From positions 444,036 to 508,035 of the forward strand of contig NZ_LMDF01000006.1 in assembly GCF_001425745.1 (NCBI RefSeq): DNA of 64,000 nucleotides, given 5' to 3'. The notes beneath the pieces were generated by a model that saw only the letters and a list, made by a program, of their open reading frames with translations, was not told the DNA's origin and did no database searches. A program made the position numbers and the translations under genes. This document shows positions 1 through 10,203 of the stretch, one piece after another. The DNA comes from Caulobacter sp. Root343 (GTDB lineage Bacteria; Pseudomonadota; Alphaproteobacteria; Caulobacterales; Caulobacteraceae). Positions within the stretch are counted from its first letter, which is position 1, and each line of letters starts with the position of its first letter.

Positions 1-1
1 C

Positions 2-2008
<2,007 letters not shown>

Positions 2009-2308
2009 ATCGCGAAGGAGGAGACGGCCGTTCGATGGACGACCGTCTCCCGCAGCTCATCGTTGGTGTGACTAAGAGGTATTAAATTGGTCGCATCGAT
2101 CGTCGAGCGTGGCGATCGTGCTGTTGCCTTTTCAGGCGAAATGAAACCAAAATTCCATCCGCTGGAAAATTCCCGCTTGTGAAGCCCTGCGGCCGCGTTG
2201 TCTAAGGATATGGGGCGACACGGCTCCGGGGTTTGTGAGGGGCGTTGGCCTGGTAGGAGCGCCTTCAATAGTCTTCCGCCGTCCAGGGTGACGCGAAGAG
2301 GTATTGAA
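2009..2308. promoter_or_regulatory. intergenic region with a 19-bp direct repeat (2074-2092, 2296-2314)
   Basis: This gap between lacZ and the GH89 gene holds two near-identical 19-mers, AAGAGGTATTAAATTGGTC at 2074-2092 and AAGAGGTATTGAAATGGTC at 2296-2314 (17 of 19 identical). The second overlaps the ribosome binding site and start codon of the GH89 gene and runs into TGGTCTCTACC, which resembles the TGGTCTAGACCA half-sites of GntR/HutC regulators of amino-sugar genes. I infer a paired operator for a GlcNAc-responsive regulator, but no such regulator gene is adjacent. No coding gene is seen here. Confidence 0.45.
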
Positions 2309-4642
2309 ATGGTCTCTACCGGGGCGCTGGTGTGCATGACCGCTTTTGTAAATCGACGTCAGGCGCTGACCGCCGGGCTGGCCGCCGCGCTGGCGGGGCC
2401 CGCCTTGGCCGCGAACCCGGCCGGGTCGACCACCGCCGCCAAGGCCAGCCTCACGCGTCTGTTCGGCAAGCGCTTGGCGGGCGTGTCCCTGCGCCTGGCG
2501 CCAAGCGACGGGCGCGCCTGGTATTCGGTCAGCGGTCAGGGCGGAAAGCTCTCGATCACCGGCGACAGCCCCGTGGCCCTGGTGCGCGGCGCCTACGCCT
2601 ATCTGCGCCAGGCCGGCTTGGCCCATGTCAGCTGGGAGGGGGATCGGATCACCCAGGGCGGCGCCTTGCCCGCCGCGACCGGTGGCCGGGTCGAGAGCCC
2701 GTTCAAACACCGCGCCTATCTGAACACCTGCACCTACGGATACACGACGCCGTGGTGGGGCTGGGGGCGGTGGAGCCGCGAGATCGACTGGATGGCGGCG
2801 CACGGCGTCGACATGCCCCTGGCCATGGAAGGCCAGGAATATGTCTGGCGGGCGCTGTGGCGTGAGTTCGGCCTGACCGAGGTCGAACTGGCCGACTACT
2901 TCTCGGGCCCCGCCTTCACGCCCTGGCAGCGCATGGGCAATATCGAAGGCTACCGCGCCCCGCTGCCGACGGCCTGGATCGACAAGAAGAAGGATCTGCA
3001 GGTCAAGATCCTGGGCCGTATGCGGTCGCTGGGCATGAGCCCCATCCTGCCGGCCTTCGGCGGCTACGTGCCCAAGGCCTTCGCCCAGAAGCATCCGGAA
3101 GCCCGCATCTATCGGATGCGGCCATGGGAGGGCTTCCACGAGACCTACTGGCTGGACCCCGCCGACCCGCTGTTCGCCAGGATCGCCGGCCGGTTCCTGG
3201 CGCTGTACGCCCAGACCTACGGGGCGGGGACCTACTACCTGGCCGACTCGTTCAACGAGATGCTGCCGCCGATCAACGCCGATGGCGCGGACGCCCGCGA
3301 CGCGGCCTATGGCGACGGGGCGGCCAACACCGCCGCGACCAAGACCAAGGTCGAGATCGATCCGGCCCTCAAGGCCAAGCGCCTGGCCGCCTACGGCAAG
3401 GCGCTCTACGACTCGATCCGCCAGGGCCAGCCGGACGCCGTCTGGGTGATGCAGGGCTGGCTTTTCGGCGCCGACAGCCACTTCTGGGATCCGCCGGCCA
3501 TCTCGGCCTATCTGAGCCTGGTTCCCGACGACCGGCTGATGGTCCTGGACATCGGCAACGACCGCTATCCCAACGTCTGGAAGAACGCCAAGGCCTTCGG
3601 CGGCAAGCCGTGGATCTATGGCTACGTGCACAACTACGGGGCCAGCAACCCGGTCTACGGCGACCTCGACTACTACCGTCGGGATCTCATGGCGATCGCG
3701 GCCAATCCCGACACCGGCAAGTTGGCCGGCTTCGGCATGTTTCCCGAGGGGCTGCACAACAATTCGATCGTCTACGAGGCCGCCTTCGACCAGGCCTGGG
3801 GCGCGGGCCAGGAGTCGCTGCCGGCCTGGCTGTCGACCTACGCCCGCTCGCGCTATGGCCGGACCACGCCCGCGCTGGACGCGGCCTTGGGCCAGCTGGT
3901 CCAGGCCGCCTATTCGACCCGCTACTGGTCGCCGCGCTGGTGGAAGAGCAAGGCCGGCGCCTATCTGTTCTTCAAGCGCCCGACCGCGACGATCGGCGAG
4001 TTTCCGCCCCATCCCGGCGACCGCGTCCAGCTGGACGCCGCCGTCCGCGCCCTGGCGGTCCAGGCCGGCGCCTTCGCCGACCAGCCGCTGTTCGTGCTGG
4101 ACCTGGTCGACGCCACCCGGCACCTGGCCAGCCTCGAGATCGACGGCCAACTGCAGGCCGCCGTCGCCGCCTATCGCCAGGGGGACGTGGCCGCCGGCGA
4201 CCGGGCGCGCGGCGAGGTCGAGGCCCTGGCGCGCGCTATCGACGCCCTGCTGGGCGTCCAGCCCGAGACCCTGGCCACCTGGATCGACGATGCTCGCGCC
4301 TATGGCGACACCCCGGCGGACGCGGCGGCCTATGTCGCCAACGCCAAGGCCCAGGTCACGATCTGGGGCGGGGAGGGCAACCTCAACGACTACGCCTCCA
4401 AGGCCTGGCAAGGTCTCTATCGCGACTTCTACCTGCCGCGCTGGTCGCGGTTCCTCGACGCCCTGAAGGCGGCGGGGGCCGGACCGTTCGACGAGGCGGC
4501 CGTCACCCGTGACGGCGTCGCCTGGGAGCGCGCCTGGGTCGCCGCCGATGTCACCTATCGCCGCGAGCGGCCGGCCGATCCGGTCGGCGGCGTGAAGGCC
4601 CTGATCGCTCGCCTGGACCAGGCCCGAGGGAAAACCGCATGA
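2309..4642 (+). CDS. GH89 alpha-N-acetylglucosaminidase (NAGLU-like), exported
   Basis: Predicted to release terminal alpha-linked N-acetylglucosamine. The 777-residue protein begins with a twin-arginine-like signal (NRRQALTAG near residue 15, ending AGPALAA), followed by an N-terminal NAGLU domain, a TIM barrel with TTPWWGWGRWSREIDWM, and a helical C-terminal domain. The two catalytic glutamates expected for GH89 are in SFNEMLPP (E317) and MFPEGLHNN (E480). Start 2309 is preferred because AAGAGG lies 8 bases upstream; ATG 2336 is possible and would give a shorter leader. The stop overlaps the next ATG by four bases (ATGA), so it is translationally coupled to the NagX-like gene. The likely site of action is the periplasm or cell surface. 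Confidence 0.93.
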   Translation: MVSTGALVCMTAFVNRRQALTAGLAAALAGPALAANPAGSTTAAKASLTRLFGKRLAGVSLRLAPSDGRAWYSVSGQGGKLSITGDSPVALVRGAYAYLRQAGLAHVSWEGDRITQGGALPAATGGRVESPFKHRAYLNTCTYGYTTPWWGWGRWSREIDWMAAHGVDMPLAMEGQEYVWRALWREFGLTEVELADYFSGPAFTPWQRMGNIEGYRAPLPTAWIDKKKDLQVKILGRMRSLGMSPILPAFGGYVPKAFAQKHPEARIYRMRPWEGFHETYWLDPADPLFARIAGRFLALYAQTYGAGTYYLADSFNEMLPPINADGADARDAAYGDGAANTAATKTKVEIDPALKAKRLAAYGKALYDSIRQGQPDAVWVMQGWLFGADSHFWDPPAISAYLSLVPDDRLMVLDIGNDRYPNVWKNAKAFGGKPWIYGYVHNYGASNPVYGDLDYYRRDLMAIAANPDTGKLAGFGMFPEGLHNNSIVYEAAFDQAWGAGQESLPAWLSTYARSRYGRTTPALDAALGQLVQAAYSTRYWSPRWWKSKAGAYLFFKRPTATIGEFPPHPGDRVQLDAAVRALAVQAGAFADQPLFVLDLVDATRHLASLEIDGQLQAAVAAYRQGDVAAGDRARGEVEALARAIDALLGVQPETLATWIDDARAYGDTPADAAAYVANAKAQVTIWGGEGNLNDYASKAWQGLYRDFYLPRWSRFLDALKAAGAGPFDEAAVTRDGVAWERAWVAADVTYRRERPADPVGGVKALIARLDQARGKTA

Positions 4643-5757
4643 CCAAGCCCGCCACGCGTTTCCTGTCCCTGGACGTCTTCCGGGGTCTGACGGTCTGCCT
4701 GATGATCGTCGTCAACACCAATGGTCCCGGCGCGAAGGCCTATACACAGCTGGTCCATGCCCCGTGGTTCGGGTTCACGGCGGCGGACGCGGTGTTCCCG
4801 TCGTTCCTGTTCGCCGTCGGCTGCTCGATGGCCTTCGCCTTCTCGCGGCCGATCCCGACGGGCGAGTTCATGGCCAAGGTGCTGCGGCGCACGGCCCTGA
4901 TCTTCCTGCTGGGCTTCCTGATGTACTGGTTCCCGTTCGTCCACAAGGTCGACGGGCACTGGGCGCTGAGCCCGTTTTCCAACACGCGGGTGATGGGCGT
5001 GCTGCAGCGCATCGCCCTCTGCTACATGCTGGCCGCGTTCGCCGTGCGCTGGCTGTCGCCGCGTCTGATCGTCGTGCTGTCGGTCGCGCTGCTGCTGGGC
5101 TACTGGGCGATCCTGATGGCCTTCGGCGATCCGGGCGATCCGCTGTCCAAGCTGGGCAACGCCGGCACTCATCTGGACCTGTGGCTGATCGGCCAGAACC
5201 ACCTCTATCGCAAGGACGGCGGGTTCGACCCCGAAGGCTTGCTGGGAACCCTGCCGGCGACGGTCAACGTGCTGGCCGGCTACCTGGCCGCGCGCTTCCT
5301 GAAGGAAGCGCCCGCCGCCCGCCGCGCCACCCTGCGCATGGCCCTGGCCGGTGTCGTCCTGATCGTGGCCGCGCTGGCCTGGAGCCTGGCCTTCCCGATT
5401 GCCAAGAAGCTGTGGACCAGCAGTTTCGTCCTGCTGACCGTGGGCCTGGACCTGATGGTGCTGGCCGCCCTGACCGCGCTGCTGGAAGGCAAGGCGCCCA
5501 ATCCGGCGACGCGCTTCTTCCAGGTGTTCGGCCTCAATCCGCTGGTGATCTACCTGTTCTCCGAGCTGTTCGTGACGGTGCTGGGCATGATCGAGGTCGA
5601 GCCTGGCGTCGGGCTCTACGCGTGGGTCGGGGTCCACGTGTTCCAGGCGCTCACGCCGGGCGCGTTGGGCTCGCTGCTGTGCGCGATCGCCTACATGCTG
5701 GTGTGCTGGCTGCTCGGCTATGTCATGGATCGCCGCGGGATCGTCGTGAAGCTGTAG
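4639..5757 (+). CDS. nagX: NagX/HGSNAT-like membrane acyltransferase (DUF5009 family)
   Basis: A 372-residue polytopic inner-membrane protein with about ten hydrophobic helices. The N-terminal signature SLDVFRGL (residues 10-17) and the loop HAPWFGFTAAD after helix 1 match the family that includes bacterial NagX and human heparan-alpha-glucosaminide N-acetyltransferase. His40 in that loop sits where the human enzyme has its acetyl-accepting histidine (from memory of the family). NagX is found in GlcNAc utilisation loci and is usually described as a putative transporter or acyltransferase; its biochemical role in bacteria is not settled. It overlaps the GH89 gene by four bases and is followed 7 bases later by the phosphatase gene, so all three are probably one transcript. 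Confidence 0.88.
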   Translation: MTKPATRFLSLDVFRGLTVCLMIVVNTNGPGAKAYTQLVHAPWFGFTAADAVFPSFLFAVGCSMAFAFSRPIPTGEFMAKVLRRTALIFLLGFLMYWFPFVHKVDGHWALSPFSNTRVMGVLQRIALCYMLAAFAVRWLSPRLIVVLSVALLLGYWAILMAFGDPGDPLSKLGNAGTHLDLWLIGQNHLYRKDGGFDPEGLLGTLPATVNVLAGYLAARFLKEAPAARRATLRMALAGVVLIVAALAWSLAFPIAKKLWTSSFVLLTVGLDLMVLAALTALLEGKAPNPATRFFQVFGLNPLVIYLFSELFVTVLGMIEVEPGVGLYAWVGVHVFQALTPGALGSLLCAIAYMLVCWLLGYVMDRRGIVVKL

Positions 5758-5764
5758 GAGCCCT

Positions 5765-7009
5765 ATGCGCCTGTCCGTTCGTATCGCCGCCGTCGCGGTC
5801 GCCCTGCTGTCGGCGACGTCGGCTTGGGGCGACCAGCTCGAGAAGGTCATCATCCTCAGCCGCCACGGCGTGCGGGCCGCGATGTCGACGCCGGAGCGGC
5901 TGGAGGAGGCCTCGGCCCGCCCGTGGCCGCGCTTCGACGTCCCGCCCGGCCACCTGACCGCGCGCGGCGGCCAGCTGGTCGAGCTGATGGGCGGCTATTA
6001 TCGCCAGCTCTACGCCGCCGAGGGGCTGTTGAAGCCCGGCGACTGTGGCGCGGTCTACTACTGGGCCAACGTCACCCAGCGCACCATCGCCACCGCCGGC
6101 GCCTATGCTCGGGCCCTGTCACCCGGCTGCGCGGTCCCCGTCAACACGGTGGGCGAGGGGCGGTTCGATCCGATGTTCGAGCCGGTCAAGGCCGGCGTCG
6201 CCACGCCCGACCCGGCTCTAGCGCGCGCCGCGGTGGCCGGCCGGGTCGGCGGCGACCTCTCCGCCTGGAGCGCCAGCCATCGACAAGAGGCCGAACAGCT
6301 CGACGCCTTCCTGATGCAATGCACCCAGGGGCCTTGCCCGCCGATCCCCGGCAAGCGCCGGATCCTGGACGCCAAGCCCGGCTTCGTCGACGGCGAGGAG
6401 CTGGCCAGCCTGTCCGGTCCGGAGGCCTTCGCGTCGGGCGTCACCGAGAGCCTGCTGATGGCCTGGGCCGACGGGCGCGACTTCGCCGGTCTCGGCTGGA
6501 AAGGCGTCGACGAGCCGACGCTGACCCGCACCTTCTTCCTGCACCAGGCCGAGTTCGATCTGCGCCTGCGCACGCCCTACATCGCCAAGGCCCTGTCCAG
6601 TCAGATCGCGGGGCGCCTGCTGGCCACTCTAAAGCCGAGCGTCTCGCCGGCGATGATCGGTCCCGGCGACGCGCGAGTGGTGGTGATCGCCGGCCATGAC
6701 GGAACCCTGGCGTTGCTGGGCGGCCTGCTGCGCCTGGAATGGACGCTGCCGAGCTACCAGCCCAATCAGATCCAGCCCGGCGCGGCCTTGGTATTCGAGC
6801 GCTGGCGGCGCGCCGATGGCGTTCGGGTGATCCGGGCTCGCTTCACCGGCCAAAGCCTGGGTCAGCTGCGCGCCGCCACGCCGCTGAGCTTGGCCGCTCC
6901 GCCGTCGAGCGCGCCGGTGTTCATCCCTGGCTGCAGCACCGCGACACCGGCCTTCGACTGTCCGCTCGACAAGTTCGACGCTGTCGTGGGCCAGGCGATA
7001 CGCTTCTAG
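5765..7009 (+). CDS. periplasmic histidine acid phosphatase (glucose-1-phosphatase/phytase family)
   Basis: This 414-residue protein has a cleavable signal peptide (residues 1-22, ending SATSAWG) followed by the histidine phosphatase branch-2 fold. The catalytic RHGVR motif is at residues 33-37, with His34 as the phospho-accepting residue, and the proton-donor HD pair is at 311-312 in AGHDGTLALLGG. Relatives such as AppA and Agp hydrolyse phytate or sugar phosphates in the periplasm. The usual RHGxRxP is RHGVRAA here, a small departure. The start has TAGGAG just upstream. It is the last gene of the GH89/nagX unit and could dephosphorylate sugar phosphates before uptake. Its stop overlaps the convergent lacI-family stop. 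Exact substrate unknown. Confidence 0.9.
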   Translation: MRLSVRIAAVAVALLSATSAWGDQLEKVIILSRHGVRAAMSTPERLEEASARPWPRFDVPPGHLTARGGQLVELMGGYYRQLYAAEGLLKPGDCGAVYYWANVTQRTIATAGAYARALSPGCAVPVNTVGEGRFDPMFEPVKAGVATPDPALARAAVAGRVGGDLSAWSASHRQEAEQLDAFLMQCTQGPCPPIPGKRRILDAKPGFVDGEELASLSGPEAFASGVTESLLMAWADGRDFAGLGWKGVDEPTLTRTFFLHQAEFDLRLRTPYIAKALSSQIAGRLLATLKPSVSPAMIGPGDARVVVIAGHDGTLALLGGLLRLEWTLPSYQPNQIQPGAALVFERWRRADGVRVIRARFTGQSLGQLRAATPLSLAAPPSSAPVFIPGCSTATPAFDCPLDKFDAVVGQAIRF

Positions 7010-8040
7010 GACCGCGCCGCGCCCGGCGCGGCCGTGGAAGCGCGCGGAACCAGGGTCAGCCCGGCGTTGACGTGGCGGCGCTCGTCCTCGCCGTCCTGGC
7101 GGATGAGGGCGGCGGCCATGGACACGGCGGTCGCCGCCATCTCGGCGATCGGCTGACGGATGGTGGTCAGTTCGGGCCAGACGGTCGAGGCCACCGGCGT
7201 GTCGTCGAAGCCGCCGATGCTGAGTTCGCTGGGCACGTCCAGGCCCAGACCATGGGCCACGGCGCTGACGGCGGCGGCCATGTCGTCATTGGCCGCGAAG
7301 ATCGCCGACGGACGTTTGCCCGTCGCCAGCAGTTGGCGGGCGGCGTCCAGGCCCGAGCGATAGGTGAAGTCGCCGTCGGCGACACGGGCGTCGGGGACGG
7401 CCAGGCCGGCGGCGGCCATGGTCTCGCGGAAACCTTCCTCGCGCCGACGGGCGGTGGAGTGCTTCGGATCGCCCCGAATGAAGGCGATGTCGACGTGGCC
7501 AAGGTCGATCAGGTGCCGGGTCATCATCCGCGCGCCGGCATAGTCGTCGACGAAGACCGCCGCCTTCTCGGGACGCGGCGTGGCGGTGGCGAAGCTGACC
7601 GAGGGCACGCGCTCGCGTTCCAGATAGGCGAACACCTCCGGGTCATCGCACAGCGGCGGCGGCAGGACGATGGCGCGGACGCCGGCCTCGACCAGCTTGC
7701 GCACGGCGGCCAGCGGCGTCGGATGGGCCGGCGTCGGCTCGATCAGCAGCTGGTTGCCGCTGGCGCTGGCCTCCTTGAACGCGCCCATCAGGAAGTTGCT
7801 GAGGTTGGACGAGTTCGGGTTCGAATAGAGCAGGCCGATCTGGGCGATGCCGGTGCGGGTGGCGCGGGCCTGGGTGTTGGGGCGGTAGCCGAGTGTCTGG
7901 ATCGCCGCGTTGACCCGCTCGCGGACCGGGGCGCTGACGTGCGGATAGTCGTTGACCACCCGCGAGGCCGTCATGGACGAGACCCCCGCGTGGCGCGCCA
8001 CGTCGTGGATGGTGGGCGTCTGCCGCCGCTGTCCGCTCAA
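7006..8040 (-). CDS. LacI-family transcriptional regulator 1
   Basis: A 344-residue repressor-type regulator. The N-terminal helix-turn-helix and hinge (TIHDVARHAGVSSMTASRVVNDY, then YRPNTQARATRTG) are typical of LacI, followed by a periplasmic-binding-protein-like effector domain with PPPLC and GFDDTPVASTVWPELTTIRQP. The start is TTG at 8038-8040 with GAGGGCGAG upstream; no in-frame ATG is better placed. It is divergent from the GH97-GH43 operon, and a LacI operator (8189-8202) lies between them. It is a paralogue of the second LacI regulator at 11990-13081 and shares long stretches of the effector domain, so the two may bind the same or overlapping operator sets. Confidence 0.93.
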   Translation of the reverse strand: MSGQRRQTPTIHDVARHAGVSSMTASRVVNDYPHVSAPVRERVNAAIQTLGYRPNTQARATRTGIAQIGLLYSNPNSSNLSNFLMGAFKEASASGNQLLIEPTPAHPTPLAAVRKLVEAGVRAIVLPPPLCDDPEVFAYLERERVPSVSFATATPRPEKAAVFVDDYAGARMMTRHLIDLGHVDIAFIRGDPKHSTARRREEGFRETMAAAGLAVPDARVADGDFTYRSGLDAARQLLATGKRPSAIFAANDDMAAAVSAVAHGLGLDVPSELSIGGFDDTPVASTVWPELTTIRQPIAEMAATAVSMAAALIRQDGEDERRHVNAGLTLVPRASTAAPGAARS

Positions 8041-8188
8041 GACTCGCCCTCATACGCTGGCGCGACTCTCTGTCGGAGTCCGCGCTCACGGACACTCTAC
8101 CGAAGTCCCGGGGGCGATGTCCAAGCGCACGCGCTACGACCTTGGTCCCGTATCGGCGACGGCTTGCCAAGGGCGGCGTCCTCAGGTT

Positions 8189-8202
8189 TGATATCGTTAT
8201 CA
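8189..8202. promoter_or_regulatory. LacI-type operator TGATATCGTTATCA
   Basis: Near-palindrome TGATATCGTTATCA between the divergent LacI regulator 1 and the GH97 gene. It matches the other TGATAWCGWTATCA sites at 16571, 16637, 18288 and 18345. It lies 34 bases before the preferred GH97 start and overlaps the region before an alternative GTG at 8209. Confidence 0.8.
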
Positions 8203-8235
8203 TAAGCGGTGACGCAAAAAGAGTTGGGGTGGAGC

Positions 8236-10203
8236 GTGTCGGGAGAAGAACGGTCGGAAGACGTGGGCGGACCGGCGCGACGCGCGGTTCTGGCGGGCGC
8301 GGGCGCGGCGCTGCTCGCGGGGCCCGCCTGGGCGGCCAAGGGCCAGGGGCTCGAGGTCGTTTCGCCGGACGGCCGGGTTCGGCTGCGATTGAGCGTCGGC
8401 GCGAGCGAGCTCACCTGGACTGTGACGCGCGCGGGACGGGCGGTGCTGGCCCCCAGCCCGCTAGGCCTAGTCCTGGCGGACGGCCGGCGGCTGGGATCCG
8501 GCGCGCGCCTGACCGGCGTGACGCACCGGCGGGAGCAAGGCGCCTGGACGCCGCCCTACGGGATCCGCGCCCGCTATGACCAGGCCTGTTCCGAGTTGAC
8601 CGCCGAATTCGAGCAACCCGACACGGGCATCCGCTTCGCGGTGGTCGCTCGCGCCTACGACCACGGCTGCGCGGTGCGCTACGTCCTGCGTGGCGCGCCC
8701 GGCGGCGCCGTGAAGCTGGCGGGGGAGGCGACCGGGTTCGTCCTGCCGCCGGAGACCGTCCTCTACGCCAGCCGTGACGAGGGCGAGTACCAGCGCACCG
8801 CGCCGGCCGGCCTGGCGCCGGTGGTCCATCCGGCTCTGACCGCCAGCGCCGACAAAGGTCCGTTCGCGGATCTGCCGGTGACGGCGATGATCCCGGGCGC
8901 GGCGGTGCTGATCGCCGAGTCCGACCGCCTGGACTATCCGCGCGCCATGCTGAAGGCCGACGGCGCTAAGCTGGACGTCCACCTGATGCGTTTCCCGGGA
9001 CGCGCCGACGGCTGGTCCGGGCCAGGCGATACGCCGGCGGAGGAGAGCTTCGACTTCGCGATCGGCCAGGCCAGCCCGTGGCGCGTGCTGCTGGTCGCCG
9101 AGACCGAGGCGGGCCTGATCGAGCACGCCGACCTGATCACGACCTTGGCCTCGCCGAACCGGCTGGGCGACGTGCGCTGGATCAAGCCGGGCCGGGCGGT
9201 GCGGGTTCGCAAGTCATACTCGATGGCCGGAACGATGGAGGTCATCGCCTTCGCCGCCGCGCACAAGCTGGACTACATCGAGTTCGACGCCCACTGGTAC
9301 GGCGACGGCACGGACCCCAGCGACGCCACCCGCGCTATACCGGCCCTGGACATGCCCGCCATCGTCGCGGCGGCGCGCGCGAAGGACCTGGGCGTCATCC
9401 TCTATGTCGACCGCGTGCCGGCTATGCGCCAGCGCGACGCGATCCTTTCGACCTACAAGGCCTGGGGCGTGGCGGGGATCAAGTTCGGCTTCGTCTGGGA
9501 GGGCCGCCAGTCGGACAACCGGTTCATTGTCGACCTGATCCGCGCGTGCGGCGAGCACGGCCTGCTGGTGAACCTGCACGACAACCTGCGCCCGGCGGGG
9601 CTGGAGCGGACCTATCCGAACTATGTCGCCCTGGAGGGCGTGCGCGGAAACGAGCAGTTCCCGACCGCCCGCCACAACGTCACCCTGCCGTTCACCCGGG
9701 CCGTGGCGGGGCCGATCGACTACACGATCTGCTACGCCCACGAGCGCAACCAGACGACCAACGCCCACCAGCTGGCGATGGCCGCCGTCTACTACAATCC
9801 GCTGACCTTCCTCTACTGGTACGACACGCCGGCCAAGTACGCCGGCAAGCCGTGGCCGGAGCTGGCCTGGTTCGACGAGTGTCCCACCGTCTGGGACGAG
9901 ACCCGCGCCCTGGCCGGACGCATCGGCGAGTACGTGGTGGTGGCGCGTCGGCATGGCGACCGCTGGTTCCTCGGGGCCATGACCAACGAGACGCCGCGCG
10001 TGCTGAAGCTCCCGCTGAGCTTCCTGGGCAAGGGCGTCCGCCGAGCGCGGGTGTTCGCCGATGGCCCGGCCGGCGCCAAGGCCAACCAGACGCCGGTGGT
10101 GCTGTCCGAGATCCGGGTCGGCCCAGGCGACGTCCTCATCCTTGACCTCAAGCCGAGCGGCGGCCAAGCGGTCTTGTTCGAAGCCTCGGAGGTCAAGGCG
10201 TGA
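8236..10203 (+). CDS. GH97 glycoside hydrolase, exported
   Basis: A 655-residue GH97 enzyme; the family hydrolyses alpha-glucosides or alpha-galactosides. It has a short leader ending AGAGAALLAGPAWAA, an N-terminal beta-sandwich (LEVVSPDGRVRLRLSVG), a TIM barrel with YIEFDAHWYGDG and RTYPNYVALEGVRGNEQF, and a small C-terminal beta domain. GTG 8236 is preferred because GGGGTGGAG lies just upstream; GTG 8209 would start almost on the operator. The SusB metal/base region HEAVRPTG reads HDNLRPAG here, and IKFGFVW carries Gly where retaining members have the Asp nucleophile, which hints at an inverting enzyme, though the Glu-to-Asp change makes this uncertain. Its stop overlaps the GH43 start (GTGA). 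Confidence 0.9.
   Translation: MSGEERSEDVGGPARRAVLAGAGAALLAGPAWAAKGQGLEVVSPDGRVRLRLSVGASELTWTVTRAGRAVLAPSPLGLVLADGRRLGSGARLTGVTHRREQGAWTPPYGIRARYDQACSELTAEFEQPDTGIRFAVVARAYDHGCAVRYVLRGAPGGAVKLAGEATGFVLPPETVLYASRDEGEYQRTAPAGLAPVVHPALTASADKGPFADLPVTAMIPGAAVLIAESDRLDYPRAMLKADGAKLDVHLMRFPGRADGWSGPGDTPAEESFDFAIGQASPWRVLLVAETEAGLIEHADLITTLASPNRLGDVRWIKPGRAVRVRKSYSMAGTMEVIAFAAAHKLDYIEFDAHWYGDGTDPSDATRAIPALDMPAIVAAARAKDLGVILYVDRVPAMRQRDAILSTYKAWGVAGIKFGFVWEGRQSDNRFIVDLIRACGEHGLLVNLHDNLRPAGLERTYPNYVALEGVRGNEQFPTARHNVTLPFTRAVAGPIDYTICYAHERNQTTNAHQLAMAAVYYNPLTFLYWYDTPAKYAGKPWPELAWFDECPTVWDETRALAGRIGEYVVVARRHGDRWFLGAMTNETPRVLKLPLSFLGKGVRRARVFADGPAGAKANQTPVVLSEIRVGPGDVLILDLKPSGGQAVLFEASEVKA

Noticed and set aside
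2198-2308. Upstream extension of the GH89 protein
   Set aside because: Starting at 2198 would bury the Tat signal inside the protein; ATG 2309 has a ribosome binding site.
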